Numbered from the stretch's first letter, positions 9,329 through 19,327 are shown. The stretch: 64,000 bases of DNA from Polynucleobacter sp. AP-Capit-er-40B-B4 (GCF_018882245.1 NZ_JACVOV010000004.1:107028-171027), one strand, 5' to 3'. Made by a program: numbers and translations. Notes: generated from the sequence alone by a model not told the origin.

Positions 9329-11196
9329 TATTTAGACTCCTCTTTCCACCAATTTTGCATGATCCACAGTTCTGCCGAATAGTACAAAGGTGGTTCTGGA
9401 TAGCGCATCTCGTGACGGAAGGCAACGCGATGGGTTGGGTTGTACCACTGAGGAACTACGTAATAACTATTCCACAAGACACGATCAAGTGCTCTAGTCG
9501 CGGTTCTTAACTGCTCACGATTTTGCGCCTTGGTAATTTCATCAATTAAGGCATCGACTACAGGTGACTGCACACCAATCACGTTATCGGAACCCTTTTC
9601 TTTGGCGGCTTGGCTACCAAAGCGATCCCAGAGCTCGTTACCTGGATTTTGAGAATCCTGGAATCGTACGGTGGTCATATCAAAGTCATATTCATTCATA
9701 CGCTTTTGGTGCAAGGCAAAGTCGCTCGTACGAATATCGACCTGCACCCCTAACTTTTCCAAGTTACGGACATACGCAGAAATCACTCTTAAGAAAAAGC
9801 CGCCATCTTCCACAATCTCAAACCGAAATGGCTCGCCCTTTTCATTGCGTAATGCGCCATCACGATATTGCCAGCCAGCATGCATGAGGAGTTCACGCGC
9901 TTTTTTTAAGTTCTGACGCAAACTTCCAGGAGACTTAGTTGAGGGAGCTGCTGGCATTGGGCCAAAGACAGCGTCTGGAACCCACTGTGGATATTTTGCT
10001 TTCAAAGGCTTAAGTAATTTCAACTCCGCTTCAGTGGGTTTGCGGGGGCCATCAAAATTAGCACTTAAGTCGCTATTCGTAAAATAGCTATTTATGCGAC
10101 TGTATTGATCAAAAAATATCTGGCGATTGAGCCACTCAAAATCTAGCGCATATCCCAATGCTTCACGAACACGCGCATCGTTAAAAATTGGGCGGCGTAC
10201 ATTCATTGCAAAACCTTGCATCCCAGCACCGTTGTGATTGAGGAATGCCTTTTTCAGCAAAATACCTTTATCAAACTTTGAGCCGACATAACCCTTAGCC
10301 CAAATCTTGGCGCGATACTCGACTAAAGCATCAAACTCCCCTGCTTTAAAGGCCTCCAACCTGACAGCATCATCACTGTAGAGCTTGTACAGCACTCGAT
10401 CAAAGTTATAAAAACCAACGCGCACGTTGAGTGGCTTACTGAGTTGGTCAGCCCAATAGTTTGGGTTCTTTTTATAGACAATCGACTTGCCAGCTTTAAA
10501 AGACTCAATCAAATAAGGGCCACTTGCAATCGGCGCCTCAAAGGCAAGCTTCTCAAATGGGATCATTGACCCATCAGGTCGCTTACCCCAGTTACGTGAG
10601 AACACCGGAAAGGTTCCCGCCAAGATTGGTAACTCTGCATTGTCATTTTTAAAGTCAAAGCGAATGGAGCGATCAGATAAAACCACCGCTTCTTTAATAT
10701 CGGCAAAAGTTGTCTTGTAACGTGGGTGAGCCTTACCACTCATTAAAGTATCAAAGCTGTATTTAACATCAGCCGCCAATACGGGACTACCATCAGAAAA
10801 CTTCGCTTCTGAACGAATATGGAATGTCACTGACTTGTGATCTTTAGCGACCTGAATATCATCAGCTAATAACCCGTAAATACTAGATACCTCATCAGCA
10901 CTTCCCTCGGCCAAAGATTCAAACATCAAATCGATACCCGGGGCTGTAATTCCGCGTAGGGTAAAAGGATTAAATTTATCGAAACTGGTTCTTTGGCCTG
11001 GATTTGGCAAGACCAGGGTTCCCCCACGGGGAGCATTTGGATTCACATAATCAAAATGGGTAAATCCGTCGGGATACTTAGGCTTGCCGTATTGCGCAAT
11101 ACCCTGTCCTGCCATAGCCGTATCGGCGCCCAGCACCACTAGCAGCGCTAGCAGCAGGAAATGGGCAATTTGGCGAATGGGTTTTAGGGTGGGCAT
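9328..11196 (-). CDS. yejA: Peptide ABC transporter substrate-binding protein YejA
   Basis: A 622-residue periplasmic binding protein of the SBP_bac_5 family that feeds YejBEF. It starts with a signal peptide (hydrophobic 12-26, cleavage near TAMA-GQG, residue 30). Family features include FDKFNPFTLRG, GSADEVSSIYGLLADDI, the HIRSEAKFSDGSPVLAADV stretch and ARELLMHAGW. The YejA-specific start of the mature protein (GIAQYGKPKYPDGFTHFDYV) supports the assignment over generic OppA. First gene of the operon, divergent from fabI over 50 bases. Confidence 0.93.
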   Translation of the reverse strand: MPTLKPIRQIAHFLLLALLVVLGADTAMAGQGIAQYGKPKYPDGFTHFDYVNPNAPRGGTLVLPNPGQRTSFDKFNPFTLRGITAPGIDLMFESLAEGSADEVSSIYGLLADDIQVAKDHKSVTFHIRSEAKFSDGSPVLAADVKYSFDTLMSGKAHPRYKTTFADIKEAVVLSDRSIRFDFKNDNAELPILAGTFPVFSRNWGKRPDGSMIPFEKLAFEAPIASGPYLIESFKAGKSIVYKKNPNYWADQLSKPLNVRVGFYNFDRVLYKLYSDDAVRLEAFKAGEFDALVEYRAKIWAKGYVGSKFDKGILLKKAFLNHNGAGMQGFAMNVRRPIFNDARVREALGYALDFEWLNRQIFFDQYSRINSYFTNSDLSANFDGPRKPTEAELKLLKPLKAKYPQWVPDAVFGPMPAAPSTKSPGSLRQNLKKARELLMHAGWQYRDGALRNEKGEPFRFEIVEDGGFFLRVISAYVRNLEKLGVQVDIRTSDFALHQKRMNEYDFDMTTVRFQDSQNPGNELWDRFGSQAAKEKGSDNVIGVQSPVVDALIDEITKAQNREQLRTATRALDRVLWNSYYVVPQWYNPTHRVAFRHEMRYPEPPLYYSAELWIMQNWWKEESK

Positions 11197-11246
11197 ATAT
11201 GCAACAATTGTAGATAGCTAATCATATTTGAAGCAAAGGACACAAC

Positions 11247-12032
11247 ATGGGCTTTCTCTCCGGCAAAAAAATCCTCATTACCGGCCTCCTCTCAAACCGC
11301 TCTATCGCCTATGGCATTGCCAAGGCCTGCCACCGCGAAGGCGCTGAACTTGCCTTTACCTACGTGGGTGAACGCTTTAAGGGTCGCATCGTTGATTTTG
11401 CAAAAGAATTCAATACCGACCTGATATTTGACTGTGATGTAGGCAGTGACGAGCAAATTAGCGCCCTTTTTAAGGATTTGGCTAAATCCTGGCCTCAGTT
11501 TGATGGTTTTGTTCATGCTATTGGCTTTGCACCGCGCGAAGCCATTGCCGGTGATTTCTTGGATGGCCTCTCTCGTGAAGGCTTCAAGATTGCCCATGAT
11601 ATTTCTGCGTATAGCTTCCCAGCAATGGCAAAAGAAGCTTTGCCAATGTTACGTGACAAATCCTCTTTGCTCACCCTGACTTATTTGGGTTCGATGAAGA
11701 ATGTTCCCAACTACAACACCATGGGTTTAGCTAAAGCATCTCTTGAAGCTTCCGTACGCTACCTCGCCGGCTCAGTTGGTCCTAAAGGCATTCGTGCCAA
11801 TGGAATTTCTGCTGGCCCTATTAAAACTTTGGCAGCATCTGGCATCAAAGGCTTTGGCAAGATTTTGGAAGCGGTTGAACAAACTGCGCCACTACGTCGC
11901 AACGTCACCATTGATGATGTGGGTAACACTGCAGCCTTCTTGTTGTCTGATTTAGCAAACGGCATTACTGCTGAAATCATTTATGTCGATAACGGCTTTA
12001 GCCAAGTAGTTGGCGGAATGGATGAAGTTTGA
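11247..12032 (+). CDS. fabI: Enoyl-ACP reductase (NADH) FabI
   Basis: A 261-residue short-chain dehydrogenase-type enzyme performing the last reduction of each fatty-acid elongation cycle, and the known target of triclosan. It shows the FabI form of the nucleotide motif, [15 protein letters not shown] (11-25), the [13 protein letters not shown] active-site stretch with Tyr-x6-Lys, and [20 protein letters not shown]. Length is normal. Its stop overlaps the TTG start of the chromate transporter gene, so the two are probably cotranscribed. Confidence 0.96.
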   Translation: MGFLSGKKILITGLLSNRSIAYGIAKACHREGAELAFTYVGERFKGRIVDFAKEFNTDLIFDCDVGSDEQISALFKDLAKSWPQFDGFVHAIGFAPREAIAGDFLDGLSREGFKIAHDISAYSFPAMAKEALPMLRDKSSLLTLTYLGSMKNVPNYNTMGLAKASLEASVRYLAGSVGPKGIRANGISAGPIKTLAASGIKGFGKILEAVEQTAPLRRNVTIDDVGNTAAFLLSDLANGITAEIIYVDNGFSQVVGGMDEV

Positions 12033-13357
12033 GCGTTCCACTACGCGAGGCCCTGAAGTTTTGGGCTAAGCTGGGCTTCATTAGTTTTGGAGGCCCTGCA
12101 GGACAAATCGCTGTTCTGCACCAAGAGTTAGTTGAAAAGCGTCGCTGGATTTCTGAGCGGCGCTTTTTACATGCGCTCAACTATTGCATGCTCCTTCCCG
12201 GGCCTGAGGCTCAACAGCTGGTGACCTATATAGGCTGGCTGATGCACCGCAGTTGGGGCGGCATTCTAGCAGGAACACTCTTTGTACTACCTTCTTTATT
12301 CATATTGATTGGCCTATCCTGGGTCTACCTCACCTATGGACAAGTTCCTTGGATTGCCGCAATCTTTTTTGGCATCAAGCCCGCTGTTACGGCAATAGTC
12401 TTGCACGCTGCAGTACGTATTGGTAAACGCACCATTCATAACCAAGCGTTGCAATGGATTGCTTTGGGCTCTTTCTTGGCTATCTTCATTCTGAATCTTG
12501 CCTTTCCGATCATCGTGGCGATTGCTGCAGCGATTGGCTATTGGGGTGGCAAAAAATATCCAGAATATTTTCAACAAAAAAATACGCATGGCAGCAAAGA
12601 ATCTGGTGCTTATGGCAGTGCAATCATTGATGATCACACCCCCACTCCTTTGCACGCTCAATTTGGCCATCAAAAAACAATTCGCCACTCTTTGATTGCC
12701 CTGAGTTTTTGGTTGCTGCCGATGGGTGCATTGATTGCGCTCTTTGGTTGGAAGAATTTGTATCCACAGATTGCCTGGTTTTTTTCTAAAGCTGCCTTCC
12801 TCACCTTTGGTGGTGCGTATGCAGTACTTCCTTACGTTTATCAAGGCGCCGTTGATCACTTCCATTGGCTCAGCGCCAATCAAATGATTGATGGTTTGGC
12901 GCTTGGTGAAACTACGCCTGGCCCACTCATCATGGTGGTCGCTTTTGTGGGCTACCTTGCTGGTCATATTCAGCACTTGATTGGTGCTAGCAATCCATTT
13001 TGGTTTGGCGTGCTCGGCGCATGTGTTGCAACTTGGTTTACTTTCTTGCCTTCCTTCTTTTTCATCCTGGTTGGCGGGCCGCTGATTGAATCGACTCACG
13101 GCAAACTTGGCTTTACAGCGCCACTGACCGCTATCACCGCAGCCGTTGTTGGTGTCATTGCCAATCTAGGCCTCTTTTTTGCTTATCACGTCTTTTTGCC
13201 GAGGGGCTTTGGTGGGTCGATTTCTTGGATCTCGATCTTGATCTGTGCCTTGGCTGGATTGGCCTTATTTAAATTCCAAAAGAGTGTTCTTACGGTCTTG
13301 GGTGGGTCAGCCTTAGCTGGATTGCTCTTCCATTACATCTCCATCCTGATAGGGTGA
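12029..13357 (+). CDS. chrA: Chromate transporter ChrA family
   Basis: A 442-residue membrane protein of the bidomain (long-chain) CHR family. Each half begins with the family motif: [20 protein letters not shown] near residue 14 and [20 protein letters not shown] near residue 260; about ten membrane helices are spread over both halves. Proven members extrude chromate, but most chromosomal copies have unknown native substrates. The TTG start at 12029 overlaps the fabI stop (TTGA), and no in-frame ATG lies nearby. It overlaps the next gene by four bases. Confidence 0.88.
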   Translation: MSVPLREALKFWAKLGFISFGGPAGQIAVLHQELVEKRRWISERRFLHALNYCMLLPGPEAQQLVTYIGWLMHRSWGGILAGTLFVLPSLFILIGLSWVYLTYGQVPWIAAIFFGIKPAVTAIVLHAAVRIGKRTIHNQALQWIALGSFLAIFILNLAFPIIVAIAAAIGYWGGKKYPEYFQQKNTHGSKESGAYGSAIIDDHTPTPLHAQFGHQKTIRHSLIALSFWLLPMGALIALFGWKNLYPQIAWFFSKAAFLTFGGAYAVLPYVYQGAVDHFHWLSANQMIDGLALGETTPGPLIMVVAFVGYLAGHIQHLIGASNPFWFGVLGACVATWFTFLPSFFFILVGGPLIESTHGKLGFTAPLTAITAAVVGVIANLGLFFAYHVFLPRGFGGSISWISILICALAGLALFKFQKSVLTVLGGSALAGLLFHYISILIG

Positions 13358-14262
13358 GTTTTCCCAAGATTGGCATAATGGAAGTTATGCGAATCGAACC
13401 TCAAACCATCACCCATCTTCAAGAATGGCTCGGCAAAACAGAGTCATTACAGGACACAGTTACAGCTGCGCCAGTCCGCGCCCTCTCAGCCACTTTGGAT
13501 CATGAAGATCCGGCGCCAAGTAAGGGTACTTTTTTGCCAGAGTTGTGGCACTGGCTGTACTTTCTACCTCATGCCCGCGAATCTGAAATTGGTCCTGATG
13601 GCCATCCAAAACGCGGCGGCTTTTTACCCCCGGTTCCCTTGCCACGCCGCATGTGGGCAGGCAGTCGTATTGAATGGATAAAACCATTAGCTGTTGGCGA
13701 TGAAATTGAAAGAGTTTCCACAATTGAGTCTGTCACTCATAAAGCGGGTCGCACTGGTGATTTGATTTTTGTTTTGGTTAATCACAAGATCTCTAATCAA
13801 AATGGCTTAGCAATCATTGAAGAACATGACATCGTGTATCGCGATGCTCCTGGACCGGACGACAAGCCTGTAGCCCCTACTCCAGCACCGACAGACGCAC
13901 AGTGGAGTAAAACGATTACGCCAGATGATGTATTGCTGTTTCGCTACTCAGCGCTGACTTTTAACGGTCATCGCATTCACTACGATCGTAAATATGTCAC
14001 TGAGGTTGAAGGCTATCCAGGTTTAATCGTGCACGGCCCTTTAATTGCAACGTTACTGGTTGATCTGGTGCGCCAGAGTATTCCAGACTGCAAGCTCAAG
14101 AGTTTTGAATTCCGCGCCATTCGCCCTACTTTTGATATCAATATTTTTAAAGTGAATGCCAAGCCTGATTTGGAAAAAGATCCTAGTGGAAAAACGATTT
14201 CGATTTGGGCGCAAGATCATGAAGGTTGGCTCACGATGCAAGCCACTGCCGTACTAGCTTAA
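13354..14262 (+). CDS. MaoC/HTD2-like acyl-CoA hydratase (itaconyl/mesaconyl-CoA hydratase type)
   Basis: A 302-residue double-hotdog protein with a FAS1-like dehydratase N-terminal half and a MaoC-like C-terminal half. The hydratase signature is seen as FRYSALTFNGHRIHYDR followed by YPGLIVHGPLIATLL (residues about 197-240). Such proteins hydrate C4/C5 dicarboxyl-CoA thioesters (mesaconyl-C4-CoA, itaconyl-CoA). Start GTG 13354 overlaps the chrA stop; ATG 13378 and ATG 13387 (MRIEPQTITHL) are alternatives. It is followed by an MmgE/PrpD protein and a CitE-like lyase, which suggests one pathway. Confidence 0.8.
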   Translation: MSFPKIGIMEVMRIEPQTITHLQEWLGKTESLQDTVTAAPVRALSATLDHEDPAPSKGTFLPELWHWLYFLPHARESEIGPDGHPKRGGFLPPVPLPRRMWAGSRIEWIKPLAVGDEIERVSTIESVTHKAGRTGDLIFVLVNHKISNQNGLAIIEEHDIVYRDAPGPDDKPVAPTPAPTDAQWSKTITPDDVLLFRYSALTFNGHRIHYDRKYVTEVEGYPGLIVHGPLIATLLVDLVRQSIPDCKLKSFEFRAIRPTFDINIFKVNAKPDLEKDPSGKTISIWAQDHEGWLTMQATAVLA

Positions 14263-14279
14263 TCAAACACTATTTATTT

Positions 14280-15656
14280 ATGACCACTCAACACCTCTCC
14301 CGTGAGCTCGCCAGCTTTGCAGCCAACCTCAAGGCTGCAGACATCCCCAACGATGTCATGAACCGTGCCGAAGATTTATTCGTAGATTGGTTTGGCTCAG
14401 CAATTGCGGGTAAGGGTTCGCGCCCGGTTGAATTGATTACCCAATTTACACAGAATATGGGTGGGTTTGATGCAAGCAACGCTGGTCCATCAGAGGTTCT
14501 TGTCTCCCGCAAAACCTCTAGCCCCTTTTTGGCAGCAATGGCAAATGCTGCAGCATCCCATGTTGCAGAGCAAGACGATGTTCATAATGGTTCAGTCTTT
14601 CATCCGGCAACGGTAGTATTTCCGCCAGTGCTTGCTTGCGCACAAGCACTTGGTGCATCTGGCGAAGAATTATTGGTAGCTGCAGTAGCGGGCTATGAAG
14701 TAGGCATCCGTGTTGGTGAATTTTTAGGTCGCTCTCATTACAAAGTGTTTCACACCACTGGTACTGCTGGCACTCTAGCGGCGGCTGCAGCAGTTGGGAG
14801 ACTTCTGAAGCTTTCTCCAGAGCAAATGCTTAACGCCTTTGGTTCTGCGGGCACACAGTCAGCCGGTCTTTGGGAATTTCTGCGTGATGCCGCTGACTCT
14901 AAACAACTCCATACAGCGCATGCTGCATCTACCGGACTGATGTCTGCGTATATTGCACAAGCTGGATTTACTGGTGCGCAGCATATTCTGGAGGGTAAGC
15001 AAGGTCTTGCAGCTGGCATGTCTAGCGATAGCGATCCAAGCAAGCTGGTAGATCGTTTGGGCAGTCGCTGGGCTTTAGCAGAAACCAGTTTTAAGTATTA
15101 CGCCTCATGCCGCCATACCCACCCTGCTGCTGACGCCTTGCTGCAAGTGATGCTGGCTCATAAGTTATCTCCTAACGATATTTCAAAGGTAGAGACTTTG
15201 GTTCATCAGGGTGCCATCGATGTTTTGGGGCCGGTAACTGATCCGGTCACCGTGCATCAATCTAAGTTTTCTATGGGCACGGTATTAGCATTAGTTGCTC
15301 ACTACCAATTTGCTGGCCTTCAAGAGTTTGACAAGCACTTTCATGATGATGAAATCTGCGCATTCCGCGAGCGCGTTTCGATGACGCTGGATCCTGAAGT
15401 AGATGGCGCCTACCCACAGCGCTGGATTGGTAAAGTCAAAGTGCATTTAAAGAATGGGCAAATATTGGATGGTCGTGTAGATGAGCCTAAGGGCGATCCT
15501 GGCAATACCCTGTCTCGCGCAGAAATTACAGACAAAGCGATGCGTCTAGCTGCCTTCAGCGGTGGCGCCAACCCAGCCGAGATGAATACAGCAATTGATC
15601 TCTTGTGGAATATCCGCAAACAAGCCAAGATAGGCTTTCTACTTCCATCGAATTAA
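14280..15656 (+). CDS. MmgE/PrpD family protein
   Basis: A 458-residue member of the family that includes 2-methylcitrate dehydratase (PrpD) and cis-aconitate decarboxylase. Family stretches: DWFGSAIAGKGSRPVELI, the helix HVAEQDDVHNGSVFHPATVVFP (about 88-109), YEVGIRVGEFLG and FKYYASCRHTHPAADAL. I chose ATG 14280 (MTTQHLSREL); an upstream in-frame ATG would overlap the hydratase gene by 37 bases. Substrate cannot be read from the sequence. The neighbours (hydratase, CitE-like lyase, tricarboxylate-type binding protein) point to a branched C5/C6 acid. Confidence 0.85.
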   Translation: MTTQHLSRELASFAANLKAADIPNDVMNRAEDLFVDWFGSAIAGKGSRPVELITQFTQNMGGFDASNAGPSEVLVSRKTSSPFLAAMANAAASHVAEQDDVHNGSVFHPATVVFPPVLACAQALGASGEELLVAAVAGYEVGIRVGEFLGRSHYKVFHTTGTAGTLAAAAAVGRLLKLSPEQMLNAFGSAGTQSAGLWEFLRDAADSKQLHTAHAASTGLMSAYIAQAGFTGAQHILEGKQGLAAGMSSDSDPSKLVDRLGSRWALAETSFKYYASCRHTHPAADALLQVMLAHKLSPNDISKVETLVHQGAIDVLGPVTDPVTVHQSKFSMGTVLALVAHYQFAGLQEFDKHFHDDEICAFRERVSMTLDPEVDGAYPQRWIGKVKVHLKNGQILDGRVDEPKGDPGNTLSRAEITDKAMRLAAFSGGANPAEMNTAIDLLWNIRKQAKIGFLLPSN

Positions 15657-15670
15657 GCACATACCCATCT

Positions 15671-16516
15671 ATGAACCCACTTGATACACCTTTAGGATTT
15701 AGCACCAACTTTTTATTTGTTCCAGGCACTCGCCCTGAGCGTTTTGTAAAAGCCCTTGACAGTGGTGCCAGTGGTGTTGTGTTGGATCTTGAGGATGCTG
15801 TTGCTGAGGAAGATAAAGTCAGCGCACGCGATGCCATTCGCACTGCTTGGCCAAGCTTTAGCGCTGAGCAAAAGAAACGTTTGGTAATACGTACGAACTC
15901 ACCAGGTAGCAAGTTTTATGCAGCTGATCTCATCCTTGCGCAAGAATTACAGGTAGCCTGTCTACTGATTCCAAAAAGCGAATCGCTCGATCAAATTAAT
16001 GGCGCCGCTCTGATATTGCCCAATACCGCAATCATTCCGATGATTGAGACTGCAATCGGCTTGGATCAACTTAAAGAAATTGCTAACTCCAATCAGGTGA
16101 TTCGCCTTGCTTTAGGTAACTTGGATTTACAAGCTGACCTTGGTATGGTTTGCGATCGTCAAGAAACTGAACTGCAAACTGCTCGATATCAAATTGTTTT
16201 AGCCTCTCGCCTCGCACAGATTGCCCCTCCTATTGATGGGGTTACACCCTCTACCGATGATATTGAGCGCATTGCTGACGATGCTGAGCGCGCAAAGCGC
16301 ATGGGCTTTGGCGGAAAGCTGTGCATTCATCCTAAACAAGTGAGCATTGTTGTTGCCGCATTTACGCCAACCGAAGAAGAGCTAGCATGGGCCCAGCGAG
16401 TGATTGATGCAGACAAGGCATCTAAAGGCGGCGCTGTAAAACTCGATGGCAGGATGATTGATAGGCCAGTAGTGTTATTAGCTCAAAGAACACTGGCAAT
16501 TACTGGTAAACACTAG
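15671..16516 (+). CDS. CitE/HpcH-type CoA ester lyase
   Basis: A 281-residue TIM-barrel protein of the CitE-like family (malyl-, citramalyl- or beta-methylmalyl-CoA lyases). Visible: NFLFVPGTRPERFVKAL, the acidic GVVLDLEDAVAEEDK (metal-binding region), VIRTNSPGSKFYAADL (substrate-binding Arg), a conserved Glu in IPMIETAIGL, and GKLCIHPKQVSIV. I chose ATG 15671 (MNPLDTPLGF) because the longer frame overlaps the previous gene. It lies 14 bases after the MmgE/PrpD gene, so they are very likely cotranscribed; a citramalyl-CoA lyase role would fit the set. Confidence 0.83.
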   Translation: MNPLDTPLGFSTNFLFVPGTRPERFVKALDSGASGVVLDLEDAVAEEDKVSARDAIRTAWPSFSAEQKKRLVIRTNSPGSKFYAADLILAQELQVACLLIPKSESLDQINGAALILPNTAIIPMIETAIGLDQLKEIANSNQVIRLALGNLDLQADLGMVCDRQETELQTARYQIVLASRLAQIAPPIDGVTPSTDDIERIADDAERAKRMGFGGKLCIHPKQVSIVVAAFTPTEEELAWAQRVIDADKASKGGAVKLDGRMIDRPVVLLAQRTLAITGKH

Positions 16517-16584
16517 GGTTATTCAAGACAAAATAGTTTTAAAACTGGCAAAATCGATCCACATAACAACAACATGGAGATCAA

Positions 16585-17574
16585 ATGAAAGTGAAGAAAT
16601 TTTTATTTTCAGGAATTGCAGCAGCATTAACAGCTGGCGCACTTCTAAGTACTAGCGCTCTTGCGCAAAAAGACTGGCCTACTAAATCGATCAACCTGAT
16701 TGTTCCATTTGCAGCTGGCGGTCCAACTGACTCTGTGGCACGTTTGATTGCAGTGCCAATGGGTCAAGCGCTTGGCCAAACTGTGGTTGTTGAGAACGTA
16801 CCTGGTGCAGGCGGAACGATTGCTAGCACTAAAGTAGCGCGTGCAGCTCCAGATGGCTATACCATCTACTTGCATCACATGGGTATGGCAACAGCAAATG
16901 CCCTGTACGACAAGCTCCCATATGATCCAATGACCAGCTTTGAATATATCGGTCAAGTTGCTGACGTACCAATGGTGTTGTTGGGTAAGAAAGATTTACC
17001 AGCAAATAACTTTAAAGAGCTTGAGGCTTATATTCGCGCCAATGGATCCAAAATCACTATGGCGAATGCTGGCCCAGGTGCGGTATCCCAGTTATGTGGA
17101 TTGTTATTTCAGAGCCGTATGGGTGTGAAGTTAACTAACATTCCCTACAAAGGAACTGGTCCTGCCCTCACTGATTTATTAGGCGGTCAAGTAGATCTTC
17201 TATGCGATCAGACCACTCAAACTATTCCCTATATTAAAGATGGTCGTGTAAAAGCTTACGGCACAACTACCCTTAAGCGTTTACCAGCTATTCCGAACGT
17301 TCCAACTTTGGATGAACAAGGCCTCAAAGGCTTCGAAGTGAAAGTTTGGCACGGTATGTACACACCAAAAGGCGTTCCTAAGCCTATCTTGGATAAGTTA
17401 AATGCTGCTTTGAAAAAAGCGCTCAACACTCCCGATGTACAAAAACGTCTAGCAGATGCCAATATCGACATTGTCTCTCAAGAGAAGATGACTCCTAATG
17501 GCCTCAAGACACATCTTGATGCAGAAATTAATAAATGGGGTCCAATCATTCGCAAGTCTAATATTCCAGACTAA
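16585..17574 (+). CDS. Tripartite tricarboxylate transporter substrate-binding protein (Bug/TctC)
   Basis: A 329-residue periplasmic binding protein. Signal peptide 1-27 (cleavage at ALA-Q), then the Bug hallmarks: WPTKSINLIVPFAAGGPTDSVAR, VVENVPGAGG and PYKGTGPALTDLLGGQVD. Bug proteins bind organic acids; most, as here, have no TctAB membrane genes beside them. Its place after the hydratase/PrpD/lyase genes suggests it binds their substrate. A bidirectional terminator follows. Ribosome-binding site GGAG lies 8 bases before the ATG. Confidence 0.92.
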   Translation: MKVKKFLFSGIAAALTAGALLSTSALAQKDWPTKSINLIVPFAAGGPTDSVARLIAVPMGQALGQTVVVENVPGAGGTIASTKVARAAPDGYTIYLHHMGMATANALYDKLPYDPMTSFEYIGQVADVPMVLLGKKDLPANNFKELEAYIRANGSKITMANAGPGAVSQLCGLLFQSRMGVKLTNIPYKGTGPALTDLLGGQVDLLCDQTTQTIPYIKDGRVKAYGTTTLKRLPAIPNVPTLDEQGLKGFEVKVWHGMYTPKGVPKPILDKLNAALKKALNTPDVQKRLADANIDIVSQEKMTPNGLKTHLDAEINKWGPIIRKSNIPD

Positions 17575-17592
17575 GCATTAATTGCAACAAAC

Positions 17593-17619
17593 AAAAAGCC
17601 AGCACAATGCTGGCTTTTT
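17593..17619. terminator. Bidirectional intrinsic terminator
   Basis: GCCAGCA-CAA-TGCTGGC is flanked by five A and five T residues, so it works on both strands, between the TctC-type gene and the convergent Rap1a-like gene. Confidence 0.85.
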
Positions 17620-17634
17620 GTTTGTGCTAAATAC

Positions 17635-18003
17635 TTATTTACATGGGTACTTATCGGTAAAGAAGCGCATTAAGGTTTTGGCGGCTCGATCTTGATTGAA
17701 CTGGGGGTTTGCATTAGTCCACACCAAGAACTTTTGCAGGATCACGTTCCGAGTTTCGCTCTTATCCGCAAAGCAGATGGCCGACTTCGCATCAAGAGGA
17801 CGATTCGCTAAGTACCCTTGATAGACGCCCTCTCCAAAGCCAAAACAAAAACTGCGGCCTTGCTCATCGTTGGGGTTTTTGCATAGCTCAACAAATGCAG
17901 CGGTACTAGCATCATCTGCTGGAAGGTCCTTTTGCGCAAATACACTGGGTGCAAAAGAAAGAGTAGATGCAATTAATAGAAATGTGACTGCCAATGTTTT
18001 CAT
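17635..18003 (-). CDS. Rap1a/Tai-like exported protein
   Basis: A 122-residue exported protein: signal peptide 1-23 (cleavage at VFA-Q) and a helical domain with the pattern ELCKN...FCFGFGEGVYQGY...ICF...W...NPQ...YPCK. That spacing of paired cysteines and the C-terminal YPC match the Rap1a/Tai immunity-protein family of type VI secretion amidase effectors. No effector or secretion gene is near, and many such chromosomal proteins have no known effector, so immunity is not shown. A longer frame upstream would overlap the DUF3300 gene; ATG 18003 is preferred because it directly precedes the signal peptide. Confidence 0.6.
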   Translation of the reverse strand: MKTLAVTFLLIASTLSFAPSVFAQKDLPADDASTAAFVELCKNPNDEQGRSFCFGFGEGVYQGYLANRPLDAKSAICFADKSETRNVILQKFLVWTNANPQFNQDRAAKTLMRFFTDKYPCK

Positions 18004-18025
18004 GATTCTCTTCTTTGAATAAAGA

Positions 18026-19252
18026 TTAACGTCTAAACCCGCCCATATGGCCGCCACCAAATCCACCCATATGAGAACCGCCGCCACCGCCAAACCCACC
18101 TGAGCGGCTTGCTCCATAGCTGCGTGAGCGATCTTGATTGCTGTCATAGCGCGCTTGATCCCGCAGGGCGTTTTCTTGAGCTGCCTCTCGATACATATTG
18201 GGATTTGCTCTGTCCGTCTGAGTATCATTGCGTGCTTCTTGATTTAGGCGTGCCGCTTGATTTCTTTCCTGGGGGGTTGCGTCTCTCTGAAAAGCATTAT
18301 TAGCGCGCTGACCATCTATTCTTGCCGCCTGTCTTTCCCCTGGGGTTGCATTATTTTTCCAATCGTTCAGCAAACGTTGCTGGTTAGCAATATTTGCTGG
18401 CCCAATAATAGGACGGGAAGGTACGCGCCCGGATGGATTGATGGTTGTAGAGTTAATCGTGCCATTACTCCAATTGGAATAGGTCCAAAAATCATCACCA
18501 ACCATAAAACCTAAACCAAATGTCATCAAACCCCAAGCAGGGTTATAGATGGGGTATGGAGGATAGTCAGGATAAGGCCATGGTCCATAAACCACTGTGG
18601 GGTTATAACTGGGGATATAAACCACTTTTGTATTTGCTGGGCCAATCAAAATGTTACCGTCTGCATCGGTGGTGACAGTAATTTGCTGATTAGATTTCAG
18701 GGTACCAGCTTTAACAGCCATTTTTCTGAGGACTTGGACTGCTTTCATGGTGTCCGCAGCCTGTAGTTTATAAGCGTTTCCTAGGTTTTGCGTCCACTGT
18801 AATTTTCTACCCATCATATTGAATACTTTAGGAAACGACATTAAAGATTTCACACTGTCGTTCCAAGATTGCGCCTTCAATGCATTTTGTAGATCATCGC
18901 CCTTTAGCGCAGCATTGTCAGTTCGCCAGTTATATGCTTCCGCAACTTCCAGCGGATAGGTGGAGGCCAAAAGCATCAGCGAGAGTAACGAATCGGGATA
19001 CAGGGCTATGGTTGAGACTAATGACTGTAATTGCTCTGATGAAAGGGTTTGTGGGCCAGCGTTAGAACTTGCATCTTGAGCATAGCTTTGAGTCTGTCCA
19101 TAAGCCTGGGGGTAATAACCCCCATTAGATTGATATGGATCTGGATTCATCACACATCCATTAAGCAAGGAGCCGCAAGTGATTGTTACTAAGGCTAGTA
19201 TTCCTACTTTTTTACTCAATATAGAAATATTTTGTTGGCTTATCTGTTTCAT
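18026..19252 (-). CDS. DUF3300 lipoprotein
   Basis: A 408-residue probable lipoprotein: lipobox LLNGC (Cys33) after a hydrophobic stretch. The DUF3300 domain follows (LSSEQLQSLVSTIALYPDSLLSLMLLASTYP at about 70-100, then WNDSVKSLMSFPKVFNMM), and a Tyr/Pro-rich stretch (PWPYPDYPPYPIYNPAWG). The last 50 residues are Ser/Gly-rich with two HMGGF repeats. Function of the family is unknown; an envelope location is likely. The Rap1a-like gene follows 22 bases after it and is probably in the same transcript. Confidence 0.85.
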   Translation of the reverse strand: MKQISQQNISILSKKVGILALVTITCGSLLNGCVMNPDPYQSNGGYYPQAYGQTQSYAQDASSNAGPQTLSSEQLQSLVSTIALYPDSLLSLMLLASTYPLEVAEAYNWRTDNAALKGDDLQNALKAQSWNDSVKSLMSFPKVFNMMGRKLQWTQNLGNAYKLQAADTMKAVQVLRKMAVKAGTLKSNQQITVTTDADGNILIGPANTKVVYIPSYNPTVVYGPWPYPDYPPYPIYNPAWGLMTFGLGFMVGDDFWTYSNWSNGTINSTTINPSGRVPSRPIIGPANIANQQRLLNDWKNNATPGERQAARIDGQRANNAFQRDATPQERNQAARLNQEARNDTQTDRANPNMYREAAQENALRDQARYDSNQDRSRSYGASRSGGFGGGGGSHMGGFGGGHMGGFRR

Positions 19253-19327
19253 ATCTGCCTCGGCATTGATCTTAGTAAATAGATCGCTTTATTTATTTGA
19301 AATGACTACTTTCCGTTTAAATGTTCA

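Noticed and set aside
13385..13397. tRNA-like GAATCGAACC near the hydratase start
   Set aside because: No acceptor or anticodon stems around it; it is coding sequence.
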